Source of the DNA: JACCXM01 sp046328335
GTDB taxonomy: Bacteria; Chloroflexota; Chloroflexia; Thermomicrobiales; UBA6265
NCBI GenBank assembly: GCA_046328335.1
Contig: JAXLWU010000012.1
Span: 62,001-126,000 of the forward strand
Direction: 5' to 3'
Length of the DNA stretch: 64,000 nucleotides
In this document: positions 1 to 7,339 of the stretch, piece by piece
How positions within the stretch are numbered: position 1 is the first letter of the stretch
Layout of the letters: every line of letters begins with the position of its first letter
The notes under the pieces: generated by a model
Told to the model about the DNA's origin: nothing
Seen by the model: the letters and a program-made list of their open reading frames with translations, nothing else
Database searches by the model: none
Translations under genes and position numbers: made by a program

Positions 1-152
1 GGCTGCGCGACGTAGTCGACCGCGGCCTGTGGACTTGCCGCCACGGACGGACGCTTGGCGAGCGGCAGAGCGGAGACGAGAGCGGCGGCGCCGCCGCCGC
101 CGACCACGTGACGGCGGTCGAACCGCATCGAGCGGGAAAAATTGACGTTCAT
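1..152 (-). CDS. Exported protein with Tat-like signal peptide (5' part only)
   Basis: Only the first 50 codons are inside the window. They read as a classic export signal: two arginines at residues 13-14 (FDRRHVVGG), a Gly/Ala/Leu-rich hydrophobic stretch at about 17-32, and an AxA-like cleavage region near VAAS at 37-40. The ATG at 152-150 has a purine-rich ribosome site (AAAGGGG) about eight bases upstream. A strong promoter-like sequence lies about 250 bp upstream, followed by a structured leader. The twin-arginine pattern suggests Tat export of a folded protein. The mature protein is cut off by the window edge, so its function cannot be judged. Confidence 0.7.
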   Translation of the reverse strand, partial: MNVNFSRSMRFDRRHVVGGGGAAALVSALPLAKRPSVAASPQAAVDYVAQ

Positions 153-267
153 GACAGATCCCCTTTCTGAGGGAGAGGAAACCATCGCGTTCATTGGGCG
201 ATGGCCGAGTGGTGGAGATGAGGGCGCCGAACCTGATCCGGATCGAATCACCCACCCCGCTCAGTTG

Positions 268-292
268 CGGCGCCCCCAATTTGGGGGCGCCG
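268..292 (-). other. Perfect hairpin in the leader of the exported-protein gene
   Basis: Two perfect 12-base arms (CGGCGCCCCCAA and its complement) flank a single central base. No T-run follows on either strand, so it is not a standard rho-independent terminator. It lies in the untranslated leader between the promoter at 401-429 and the start codon at 152. It may affect RNA stability or translation; that role is inference. Confidence 0.5.
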
Positions 293-363
293 ATTGCCAA
301 AGGAACGAATGCACTCCTTTCTCCGCGGACCTGATCGATCCGTCGCGAGTGAACGTCCGTTCC

Positions 364-401
364 TCATATCCATGGCTTAGAAGAACTAGACATGGATATG
401 A
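364..401. promoter_or_regulatory. Operator-like inverted repeat
   Basis: TCATATCCATG at 364-374 and its exact complement at 391-401 are separated by 16 bases. A third half-site, TATCCATG, occurs at 418-425. The right arm touches the -10 box (401-406) and the third half-site overlaps the -35 box (424-429) of the minus-strand promoter. Placement over a promoter fits a repressor binding site. The binding protein is unknown; the CGNR regulator encoded at 630 on the opposite strand is one candidate. Confidence 0.5.
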
Positions 402-429
402 GCATATCGGAGCAGGTTATCCATGTCAA
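401..429 (-). promoter_or_regulatory. Sigma-70-type promoter for the exported-protein gene
   Basis: On the minus strand TTGACA (429-424) is followed by exactly 17 bases and TATGCT (406-401). This is close to the housekeeping sigma consensus and points at the gene starting at 152, giving a leader of about 240 nt. Both boxes are overlapped by copies of the CATGGATA half-site, so regulated transcription is likely. Confidence 0.6.
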
Positions 430-629
430 GAGGTTCGTAGAGGTGTATATTTGAGTACGAGATCCACGGCGCGGGATTCGCGCATCGTTCCGGTACCGGC
501 TGGATCTGATGGTTGCGCGCGGACCACCGCCGCGCGAGGGGTCGCGCCGCGGCTCGGAGCGACACATCGTGGAGGCGCAGGACGCCCATTACGGCAAGAC
601 GTTCGCCTGTTTGTCAGGAGGTCCACCCC

Positions 630-1325
630 ATGTCGATTGCCACCGCTGGCGCTGACCCTCCCGCGTTCGTCTTCATTGGTGATGCGCTGCCGCTCGATTT
701 CGTCAATACCGAGGTCGTGGTACGCGGCAAGCGGCGCGATCTGCTCGCTGATCCGGCCAACCTGGCGAGGTGGTGGGACGCCGCCCGGCTGCGCTATCCC
801 GGTGCGGGGCTCGATGCCGATCATCCATTCCTGGCGCCACCCGACGAGGAACTGCTCACCGCCGCGCGTTCGTTGCGGGCGGCCCTGCGCGCGATTTTCG
901 GTGCTGTCGCTGACGGTGCGCCGATCCCAGCCGATCACCTGGCCGCGCTGAATCGCATCCTGCGAACGGGATTCACCGTCGTGTCCGTCGCTACTGACGG
1001 GCAGCCGTATCTGAGTGGTGGGAGCCACGACCCTGGCGCCGACGGCCTGCTCTTCCCGCTGGGCCGCGCCGCGGCCGAGTTGCTGACAGCCGGTGAACCA
1101 GCCCGATTGCACCGCTGCGAGAACGAGCGCTGTATCCTGCTCTTCTACGACACCACCAGAAGCGCGACCCGTCGCTGGTGTAGCACCGGTTGCATGGAGC
1201 GGGCCCGCTCGCTCCGCCGCTATCGGGAGCAGAAGGCGGGCGGTGAGCGGCGAGCGCCGAGGGCACACAAAAGCCCCCTCCCATCGGGATGGGAGGGGGC
1301 GGGGCACTCGCTGGATCGGGGGTGA
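630..1325 (+). CDS. CGNR zinc-finger (ABATE-type) transcriptional regulator
   Basis: A 231-residue protein of the two-domain CGNR family. The N-terminal ABATE-like region spans about 15-155 (LPLDFVNTEV near 20-30). The C-terminal zinc-finger region has Cys163, Cys168, Cys184 and Cys188, followed by an Arg-rich helix (RARSLRRYR). The usual CGNR tetrapeptide is replaced by CSTG. The family is thought to bind DNA through this finger. The ATG at 630 is chosen because an AGGAGG ribosome site lies about eight bases upstream; the frame is open further 5' but without signals. The last 18 codons run through a terminator hairpin shared with the converging hsp20 gene, so the tail KSPLPSGWEGAG is probably non-conserved. 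Confidence 0.8.
   Translation: MSIATAGADPPAFVFIGDALPLDFVNTEVVVRGKRRDLLADPANLARWWDAARLRYPGAGLDADHPFLAPPDEELLTAARSLRAALRAIFGAVADGAPIPADHLAALNRILRTGFTVVSVATDGQPYLSGGSHDPGADGLLFPLGRAAAELLTAGEPARLHRCENERCILLFYDTTRSATRRWCSTGCMERARSLRRYREQKAGGERRAPRAHKSPLPSGWEGAGHSLDRG
1273..1300 (-). terminator. Rho-independent terminator between convergent genes
   Basis: Perfect 13-bp stem (GCCCCCTCCCATC and complement) with a two-base loop. On the minus strand it is followed by CTTTTGTG, so it should end hsp20 transcription from 1347. It lies inside the last codons of the CGNR gene on the plus strand. Confidence 0.7.
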
Positions 1326-1346
1326 TCGCGGGCCGAAACCTCGTCG

Positions 1347-1853
1347 CTACTCCTTGGCCGTGCTCCCGGCTTCGATCGCCTGATCCTGCTCCTGATCGGC
1401 GATGCCCTTGATCGCGATCCGGAACGGCTTGGCGCGCTCTGCCTTGGGCAGGCTCACCCGCACGATTCCGTGCTCGAAGGTCGCTTCCGCCTTGCCGGCG
1501 TCGACCTCGAAGGGAAGGGTCACGCTGCGGCGGAACTGGCCGTGCCACAACTCGTGCAGGTACCAGGTCGCGCCTTTGCCCTGCTCGCTCTCCGCCACGC
1601 TCGGGATCGTCCCGGCGACGGTGACCACATTCTGATTGACGGTGATCTCCAGATTGGCGGGATCCATGCCCGGGATCGCGGCAATCACGACCGCTTCATC
1701 CTGAGTGGCATAGACATCGAGCGGCAGCGCGCGGACCACTGTGCCATTGCTGCCACGGGTACCCCGGGACGGAACGAAACTCTCCTCCAGCAACTGATTC
1801 ATCGCATCGCGCAGCACCACAAAATCCTGTCCGAAGGGAAACGTACTGACCAT
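1347..1853 (-). CDS. Small heat-shock protein, Hsp20 family
   Basis: A 168-residue small heat-shock protein. The alpha-crystallin domain covers about residues 35-145, with the ALPLDVYATQDEAVV opening strand and the typical GIVRVSLPKAE end. An I-x-I-like RIAI motif follows, used in these proteins for oligomer assembly. They hold unfolding proteins in a refoldable state without ATP. The ATG at 1853 has AAGGAGG about nine bases upstream. The frame stays open to 1997 but that extension overlaps the promoter. A promoter of the local type lies 100 bp upstream and a strong terminator follows, so it is a single-gene unit. Confidence 0.93.
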   Translation of the reverse strand: MVSTFPFGQDFVVLRDAMNQLLEESFVPSRGTRGSNGTVVRALPLDVYATQDEAVVIAAIPGMDPANLEITVNQNVVTVAGTIPSVAESEQGKGATWYLHELWHGQFRRSVTLPFEVDAGKAEATFEHGIVRVSLPKAERAKPFRIAIKGIADQEQDQAIEAGSTAKE

Positions 1854-1953
1854 GATCGAAAGCCTCCTTGCGCCATCGCCCATTCCAGGCGCACCAGGTG
1901 AACCTGAACCGCGCGACGGTGGCCGATATCCAGGCCCTATCCGTCTGCCCCAT

Positions 1954-1982
1954 ACCGTATCACCCTGATGATGCATTGTCAA
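1954..1982 (-). promoter_or_regulatory. Promoter of hsp20
   Basis: TTGACA (1982-1977), 17-base spacer, TACGGT (1959-1954) on the minus strand. The same -10 hexamer and spacing occur before topA. Just upstream of the -35 is TTGAT-N8-ATCAA (about 1988-2005), an imperfect palindrome that could bind a regulator. No CIRCE element was seen. Confidence 0.6.
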
Positions 1983-2001
1983 GAGAGTTGATCGCAACGT
2001 A

Positions 2002-2517
2002 TCAAGATTCGTGCCCGGAAACGAGCGATTGGGCGCGTCTCAAATCGATTTCCCCTTGCCGCATCGTTTCCGTCGCGTGGGCCACGCGCTCGAAATCGAG
2101 ATGCAGGAACGCATCCTGCGCTTCCCGCATCGCGGCCCGAATCGAGTCCGCTCCCTGGTGGTACGAGGCGATGGCGGCGCCGTCGCTTTCCGGCGGGGGA
2201 TGAGAGGCAAGCCAGGCGTCCACGACATCGAGGCGCTCGTGCATCGCCTCCTGGGCGGCGCGGATGCGCAGCAGATTGCGCTCTTTCTTTTCGCCGATGG
2301 CGACCAGTTCGCCCGCCTGATCCGCCGCCGCGGCCAGGAGCGGCGCGAACCCGGCCCGGAACGAATCGATCGCGGGGGTTGCCACCGGGGTGGCGGTCGC
2401 GAACTCCTGCTGGTCGACAATGGAGAGATCGGAGCCGGACAACCAGCGCCCCAACGCATCGATCAGCACCAGTGCACCGACGAAGATGAGAATGGCGGCG
2501 CGCCGGCTCAACTGCAT
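2002..2517 (-). CDS. Membrane-anchored protein of unknown function
   Basis: A 171-residue protein with one N-terminal membrane segment (AILIFVGALVLIDALGRWL, about 8-26) and an extracytoplasmic Ala/Glu/Arg-rich helical region. That part looks coiled (repeated heptad-like stretches such as IRAAQEAMHERLDVVDAWL). No catalytic motif or known family was recognised. The start lacks a good ribosome site and overlaps by about 10 bases the end of an upstream minus-strand frame at 2508. It sits upstream of the hsp20 promoter, on the same strand. Confidence 0.55.
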   Translation of the reverse strand: MQLSRRAAILIFVGALVLIDALGRWLSGSDLSIVDQQEFATATPVATPAIDSFRAGFAPLLAAAADQAGELVAIGEKKERNLLRIRAAQEAMHERLDVVDAWLASHPPPESDGAAIASYHQGADSIRAAMREAQDAFLHLDFERVAHATETMRQGEIDLRRAQSLVSGHES

Positions 2518-2750
2518 CTTGGCAGGTTCACGGTTTCCCGGATTCGGCTGCGTGTGACGTCACTCGGATTGCCCTTTGTCGCCAGCGGATCAGCGTGGAT
2601 CGATGTAATCCAGGCCGCACCCGACGACCGTGGAGTCCACAACTCACACCAGCACATTGTCTCCTGCTGAAGTTCCCGGTCGGCGAATTCCATACGCTTG
2701 AGCGTCCGGAGCAGGCCGTGGCCATCATAGGTCAACAGGAGTTCGGTCAC
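2508..2750 (-). CDS. Possible small protein or gene remnant, unknown
   Basis: An 80-codon frame from a GTG at 2750 (VTELLLTYDGHGLLRTLK...) to a TGA at 2508 that overlaps the next gene's start. The composition looks protein-like (mixed hydrophobic and charged residues, three Trp), but no family was recognised and no ribosome site precedes the GTG. It may be the tail of a decayed gene continuing upstream, since the frame is open to 2858. Confidence 0.25.
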   Translation of the reverse strand: MTELLLTYDGHGLLRTLKRMEFADRELQQETMCWCELWTPRSSGAAWITSIHADPLATKGNPSDVTRSRIRETVNLPRCS

Positions 2751-2845
2751 CCAGCATTTGTGGGGGGCATTAACGCTTCGAGTTCCTGGGGGTACGGTCG
2801 GACAATGGACTTCCCGGTCGCCAGCATGCCGACCATGGGTTCGCT

Positions 2846-3370
2846 TCATTGTGAACACTCGAGCACGACATCGTCGTTGCCGATCGTGCGGACGATATGC
2901 TGATCACCTCTGGCCGACAACTGCCGTACCAGCGCTGCTTGAAAGGCGTCGTCGTCGTTCTCCGGCCAGAGATCTGGCGCGGTGATCACCTCGTTGACCT
3001 AGCGCCGCTGCCCCGCGAATGCCGTTCCATCACCAGCGGGTCGCCCTCGACACTGACCGCGGCGCGTGTACCATGCGGTTTGTCTAGAGCAATAGACGCC
3101 GAGTCGGCGGTGAGGGTGCGTCGTGCCTCCCAACTGCGGCGAGCGGATGACGAGATGAAGGCGAGCACGTCCTCGCGCGATGATTCCACCATCGCTCCCC
3201 GCGCCCGTGGACCGCGATCGCGTCCTCGTCCTGTCCAGTGCCGCCGACCGCACCGGATCGATCCCGCCCCGTTGGTAGCAGACATAATTGGACCGCCCAT
3301 CGGCGTTTCGGGTCATGACCAAGCCGGTGCGAAGTGGTTCATGCGCGTCTGCGATCTCCCAGCGCGCCAC
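2846..3370 (-). pseudogene. Decayed coding sequence, possibly a recombinase remnant
   Basis: Protein-like segments lie in different minus-strand frames. Around 3200-3340 one frame reads GLVMTRNADGRSNYVCYQRG. The next frame continues with RCGRRHW and then VESSREDVLAFISS (about 3150-3200). This order resembles the zinc-ribbon and helix that follow the catalytic domain in large serine recombinases (C-x2-C, YVC, then VWEDVLAFI-like). Around 2850-2995 a coding-like stretch (VNEVITAPDLWPENDDDAF) follows an in-frame TAG. Stops and frame changes argue for decay. The recombinase identity is a weak inference. Confidence 0.3.
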
Positions 3371-4981
3371 CCGCGCGGGTTCGAAGCGGCGGCCATCACG
3401 GCAATCCTCCTCATTGCTGTCTGGTTACGCTTCGCCGACCTCGCCACGATGCCTCCCGGTCTGCATGGCGACGAAGCGGTTTCCGGCATCGATGCGCGCC
3501 GCATCCTGAACGATGGGTGGATCGGCGTCTATTCTCCCCTGGCCCTCGGGCAACCGACCGGTCCGCTCTATCTCACCGCGCTCTCGCTCCGCCTCTTCGG
3601 TGAATCGATCGTCGCGCTGCGAGTCGTGTCGGCGGCGCTGGGAGTCCTTACGGTCGCGGCGCTCTACCTGATGCTGCGCCGGAACGTCGGGGCGTCAACC
3701 GCGCTGGTCAGTGCCGCGCTCCTCGCCGTGATGGGGTGGCACCTCCATTTCTCGCGCATCGCGTTTCCGGTGGCAGCCTGGCCACTGTTCGTCGTGATGA
3801 CCGCTGCGGTAGCCCTGGAAGCGGCGCGGACCAAGACACCCGGGTGGTGGGGGGCGAGCGGGGTCGTTGCCGGGCTTGGCATGTATGTGTACAACGCGCA
3901 CCCGGTGGTGCTGGTGTGCGTGGTGCTCTTCGCCGCGGTCATGCTGGTACGGCGCGATGGGGGAGCGGGGTCCGCTCTTGACCTCCGGGCCAGACTCCTG
4001 AACGGCGGCGCGTTCGCTCTGGGCCTCGCGTTGGCCCTCCTCCCGATGGGGCAATTCGCTGCCGACGAGCGCAATGGCTTCTTCCAGCACCACCGCGCCA
4101 TCCTCCTCGTCAACCAGCCCCCGTGGACCGCGGTGACGACCTGGACGGGGCGGGCGGCCATCCTGGCCGGGCGTTACCGCGACTTCTGGGACCAGGTGTG
4201 CTGCCATCCCGTGGCGGACGGCGTCGACGGCACCGGTCTCACCCCGCTCGTACCGCCGGTGCTCCTGGCGCTCGCCGCTGTCGGCCTGCTCTGTTCCTTG
4301 CGGCGCTGGCGCGAGCCATGGGTGGTCTTCTCGCTGTTTGTTGCTCTCTTCGTCCCGCTCGCCGCGGTGATCACCGTCGATGGGTTGGCCCGGCGCACCC
4401 TGGCACTGACCCCGATCGTGGCGCTCTTCGCTGGCTATGGGATGATCGCCCTGATGCGGTCAGCGGCGCCGTGGCGATCCGCGCCGCGCTATCTCGTGAT
4501 TGGGGCGCTGATGGCACTGACCGCGGCAGTGGTGTCCCAGAACCTCGACCACGAACGTGGTGTCTTCGCCCGCTCGCAGGAGGCGGCCTGGATCTTCGCC
4601 GCGCCGATGGTCGACGCCGCCCGGTTCATGGCCTGCCTCCGGCCGCGGCACCACGTCTACTTTTTCTCCGACCGCTGGTCGGTTGACTATGAATCTCGCC
4701 GGTTCCTGGCGCCGAACGTCTCGGCCGAGGACCGCTCGGCCGAGTTTGGCGAGTTCGACCTCCGCCGCGATCCCGAGGACCGCCACCCCGTCTATATCTT
4801 GCTTGGTGCGTACCGCGATGAACTCGTCGATGTCCGGCGCCGCTACCCCAGGGGCGAGACGTTCCGCTTGCGCCGCGCCGGGAGCGCCGACGATCCCAGT
4901 TTCGTCGCCTACTTCCCGTCCGCTCGCGGCACGCCGAACTTCATCCCGCCGCGTTGCCGGGATCTCAAGCAAGGCCCGTGA
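3341..4981 (+). CDS. GT39-like membrane glycosyltransferase
   Basis: A polytopic membrane protein of about 546 residues. After the first membrane helix comes the HGDEA motif (GLHGDEAVSGIDARR), the acidic signature used by GT39/ArnT-like enzymes to handle a polyprenyl-phosphate sugar. Ten or more hydrophobic segments follow, then a soluble C-terminal part. Such enzymes attach sugars to proteins or lipids on the outer face of the membrane. The frame is open from 2897, but the first 148 codons are low-complexity and overlap decayed minus-strand sequence, so the ATG at 3341 is preferred. Its own ribosome site is weak. glgE follows after 95 bp. Substrate unknown. Confidence 0.75.
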   Translation: MRVCDLPARHPRGFEAAAITAILLIAVWLRFADLATMPPGLHGDEAVSGIDARRILNDGWIGVYSPLALGQPTGPLYLTALSLRLFGESIVALRVVSAALGVLTVAALYLMLRRNVGASTALVSAALLAVMGWHLHFSRIAFPVAAWPLFVVMTAAVALEAARTKTPGWWGASGVVAGLGMYVYNAHPVVLVCVVLFAAVMLVRRDGGAGSALDLRARLLNGGAFALGLALALLPMGQFAADERNGFFQHHRAILLVNQPPWTAVTTWTGRAAILAGRYRDFWDQVCCHPVADGVDGTGLTPLVPPVLLALAAVGLLCSLRRWREPWVVFSLFVALFVPLAAVITVDGLARRTLALTPIVALFAGYGMIALMRSAAPWRSAPRYLVIGALMALTAAVVSQNLDHERGVFARSQEAAWIFAAPMVDAARFMACLRPRHHVYFFSDRWSVDYESRRFLAPNVSAEDRSAEFGEFDLRRDPEDRHPVYILLGAYRDELVDVRRRYPRGETFRLRRAGSADDPSFVAYFPSARGTPNFIPPRCRDLKQGP

Positions 4982-5076
4982 GAGCTCGGCCGCGAACGGC
5001 ACGGGACCTGCTGCTTCCTTCGGGTAGGATGATTCGCGATAACTGCCGGTCGCCGATCTGACCCGGAGGAGGAGCC

Positions 5077-7080
5077 GTGTCCCGTCTGCACCGACCTTTG
5101 CCAGACCAGATCGAGCCGCCCAGCAGCGTCATCATCGAGCGCGTGCAGCCGGAGATCGATGGCGGACGCTACCCGGTGAAACGGGTCCAGGGCGACATCC
5201 TCGACGTCTCCGCCGACATCTTCAAGGACGGCCACGACGCGATCGCCGCCGTCGTCAAGTACCGGCGAGTGGCTGACGCGGAGTGGCAGGAAGCGGAGAT
5301 GCGGCTGGTCGATAACGACCGCTGGGCCGGCAGCATCCTCCTCCCGGACAACACCCGCTACTGCTACACCATCGAGGCTTTCCCCGATCTCTTCGCCACC
5401 TGGCGGGACGAAGTCGCGAAGAAGCACGACGCCGGTCAGGATGTTTCGCTCGAACTGATCGAGGGCAAACTGATCCTTCAGGAAGCGCTGCCCCGCGCCG
5501 TGGGCGACGACGCGGCGATCCTGGCGCGGGCCATTGCCCTGATCGAGGACGGCGAGAGCCAGATGGCGACGGTGCGGCATCTCCTCGGCGACGAGATCGA
5601 GACGGTCATGCGCCGGGTGCGCTCCCGTCGCGGCGCCGCTACGTACCCTCGCGAGTTGATCGTGGTGGTCGATCGTCCCGCCGCTCGCTTCGCCGCCTGG
5701 TACGAGTTCTTCCCGCGCTCGGCGGGTACCGTGGCGGGCCGCGGCGCGACGTTGACGGAGGCCATGGACCGCCTGCCCGCCATCGCCGCAATGGGTTTCG
5801 ATGTCGTCTATCTCACTCCCATCCATCCCATCGGCCGCGCCTTCCGCAAGGGTCCGAACAATACGCTGGAAGCGGGACCGGACGATCCGGGTGTTCCTTA
5901 CGCCATCGGCAGCGAGGAGGGCGGTCACGACGCCCTCGAGCCCAGCCTCGGCACGCTGGACGATTTTCGCGCCTTTGTCGCCCGCGCCGCCTCGTTCGGC
6001 CTGGAGGTTGCTCTCGATATCGCCTTCCAGGCTTCGCCCGATCACCCCTGGGCCAGGGCGCACCCGCACTGGTTCACCATCCGGCCGGACGGCACCATTC
6101 GCTACGCCGAGAACCCGCCGAAGAAGTACCAGGACATCTACCCGATCAACTTCGATTCGCCGGACTGGCGCGCCCTCTGGCTGGAACTGCGGCGGATCAT
6201 CCTTTTCTGGGTCGAGCAGGGAGTGAAGACCTTCCGCGTCGACAATCCGCACACCAAACCGACCATCTTCTGGGAATGGCTGATCGCCGATGTCCAGGCC
6301 AGCCACCCGGAAGTGATTTTCCTCTCCGAGGCCTTCACCCGGCCGAAGGTGATGCGCTCCCTGGCCAAGGCGGGATTTACCCAGAGTTACACCTACTTCA
6401 CCTGGCGCAATTTCAAGGGAGAACTGGAGGAGTACTTCACGGAACTGACCCAGAGCGAGATGCGGGAGTACTACCGGGGCAACCTCTTCCCGAACACGCA
6501 CGATATCCTGCCGATCATCCTGCAACAGGGTGGCCGCCCGGCGTTCAAGATGCGGTTTGCCCTGGCGACGACGCTCTCCTCGGTCTACGGCATCTACTCC
6601 AGTTACGAACTGTGCGAAAACACCCCGGTGCCTGGTCGCGAGGAGTACCTCAACTCCGAGAAATACGAATACAAGGTCTGGGATTGGGACCGGCCGGGGA
6701 ACATCATTCCCTACATCACCCGGCTGAACGCGATTCGGCGCGAGCACCCGGCGCTCCACCTCTACGACAACCTGCGCTTCTACCGGAGCGATTCAGAGCA
6801 CATCACCTGCTACGGCAAGGCGACGCCAGACGGCGCGGATCGGGTGCTGGTGGTGGTCAACCTCGATCCCTTCGACGGCCACGAGAGTTGGCTCCATTTT
6901 CCCCTCGCGGAGTGGGGGTTGGAGCCCGGGCAGCCGTTCCACGTCGAGGATCTGCTCACCGGCGAGGTTCACCTCTGGCACGAGCACCAGCACATCTGGC
7001 TCGATCCGCGCGACGAACCGGCCCGCCTCTACGCGGTGCGCCCGGTGACGCGGGTGAGCTATGTGGAACCGAGTGGGTAG
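5077..7080 (+). CDS. glgE: Alpha-1,4-glucan:maltose-1-phosphate maltosyltransferase
   Basis: A 667-residue GlgE (GH13 family), full length. It transfers maltosyl units from maltose-1-phosphate to alpha-glucan chains. The catalytic set is present: nucleophile Asp389 (FRVDNPHTKP), acid/base Glu418 (LSEAFTRPKVM) and Asp476 in NTHDI, spaced as in characterised GlgE. The N-terminal beta domain (about 20-110) and the helical insert (about 125-190) are typical. GTG start with GGAGGAGG ribosome site six bases upstream. No treS, pep2 or glgB lies in the window, so the source of maltose-1-phosphate must be encoded elsewhere. The gene is followed by a palindromic repeat block. Confidence 0.95.
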   Translation: MSRLHRPLPDQIEPPSSVIIERVQPEIDGGRYPVKRVQGDILDVSADIFKDGHDAIAAVVKYRRVADAEWQEAEMRLVDNDRWAGSILLPDNTRYCYTIEAFPDLFATWRDEVAKKHDAGQDVSLELIEGKLILQEALPRAVGDDAAILARAIALIEDGESQMATVRHLLGDEIETVMRRVRSRRGAATYPRELIVVVDRPAARFAAWYEFFPRSAGTVAGRGATLTEAMDRLPAIAAMGFDVVYLTPIHPIGRAFRKGPNNTLEAGPDDPGVPYAIGSEEGGHDALEPSLGTLDDFRAFVARAASFGLEVALDIAFQASPDHPWARAHPHWFTIRPDGTIRYAENPPKKYQDIYPINFDSPDWRALWLELRRIILFWVEQGVKTFRVDNPHTKPTIFWEWLIADVQASHPEVIFLSEAFTRPKVMRSLAKAGFTQSYTYFTWRNFKGELEEYFTELTQSEMREYYRGNLFPNTHDILPIILQQGGRPAFKMRFALATTLSSVYGIYSSYELCENTPVPGREEYLNSEKYEYKVWDWDRPGNIIPYITRLNAIRREHPALHLYDNLRFYRSDSEHITCYGKATPDGADRVLVVVNLDPFDGHESWLHFPLAEWGLEPGQPFHVEDLLTGEVHLWHEHQHIWLDPRDEPARLYAVRPVTRVSYVEPSG

Positions 7081-7120
7081 GGAACGATGAGGTTGGGTTC
7101 GGGTATTCGCTGCTGACGGC

Positions 7121-7298
7121 GCCGGTGGCTAAAGACCACCGGCTAGCCCCGCGCAAGCCCCATAAATGGGGCTACGAGAGATTGCCGCGGGCGAGCGCGA
7201 TCGGGGAGACACAGACCGTTCCGCCTCGGGGTTGCGGCAATGCGTAGCCCCGTTCACGGGGCTTTCGGTGGCATAGCCGGTGGTCTTTAGCCACCGGC
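7121..7298. repeat. Paired hairpin repeats in inverted orientation
   Basis: Two 25-bp arms, 7121-7145 and 7274-7298, are perfect inverted copies. Each arm is itself a hairpin: an 8-bp stem (GCCGGTGG / CCACCGGC) with the loop CTAAAGA. Between them lie two smaller hairpins of the form AGCCCC-N6-GGGGCT (about 7168-7185 and 7243-7262). The block fills the gap between convergent glgE and the restriction gene and probably limits read-through. A relative with a different stem sequence lies at 16451-16513. Confidence 0.75.
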
Positions 7299-7339
7299 GC
7301 GAGGGGCGCGCCGTCTCGAACACCCACGTCTGTCCGATA

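Noticed and set aside
4909..6759. Long antisense frame (616 codons) opposite glgE
   Set aside because: It mirrors the codon pattern of glgE in GC-rich DNA and shows no protein motif or ribosome site.
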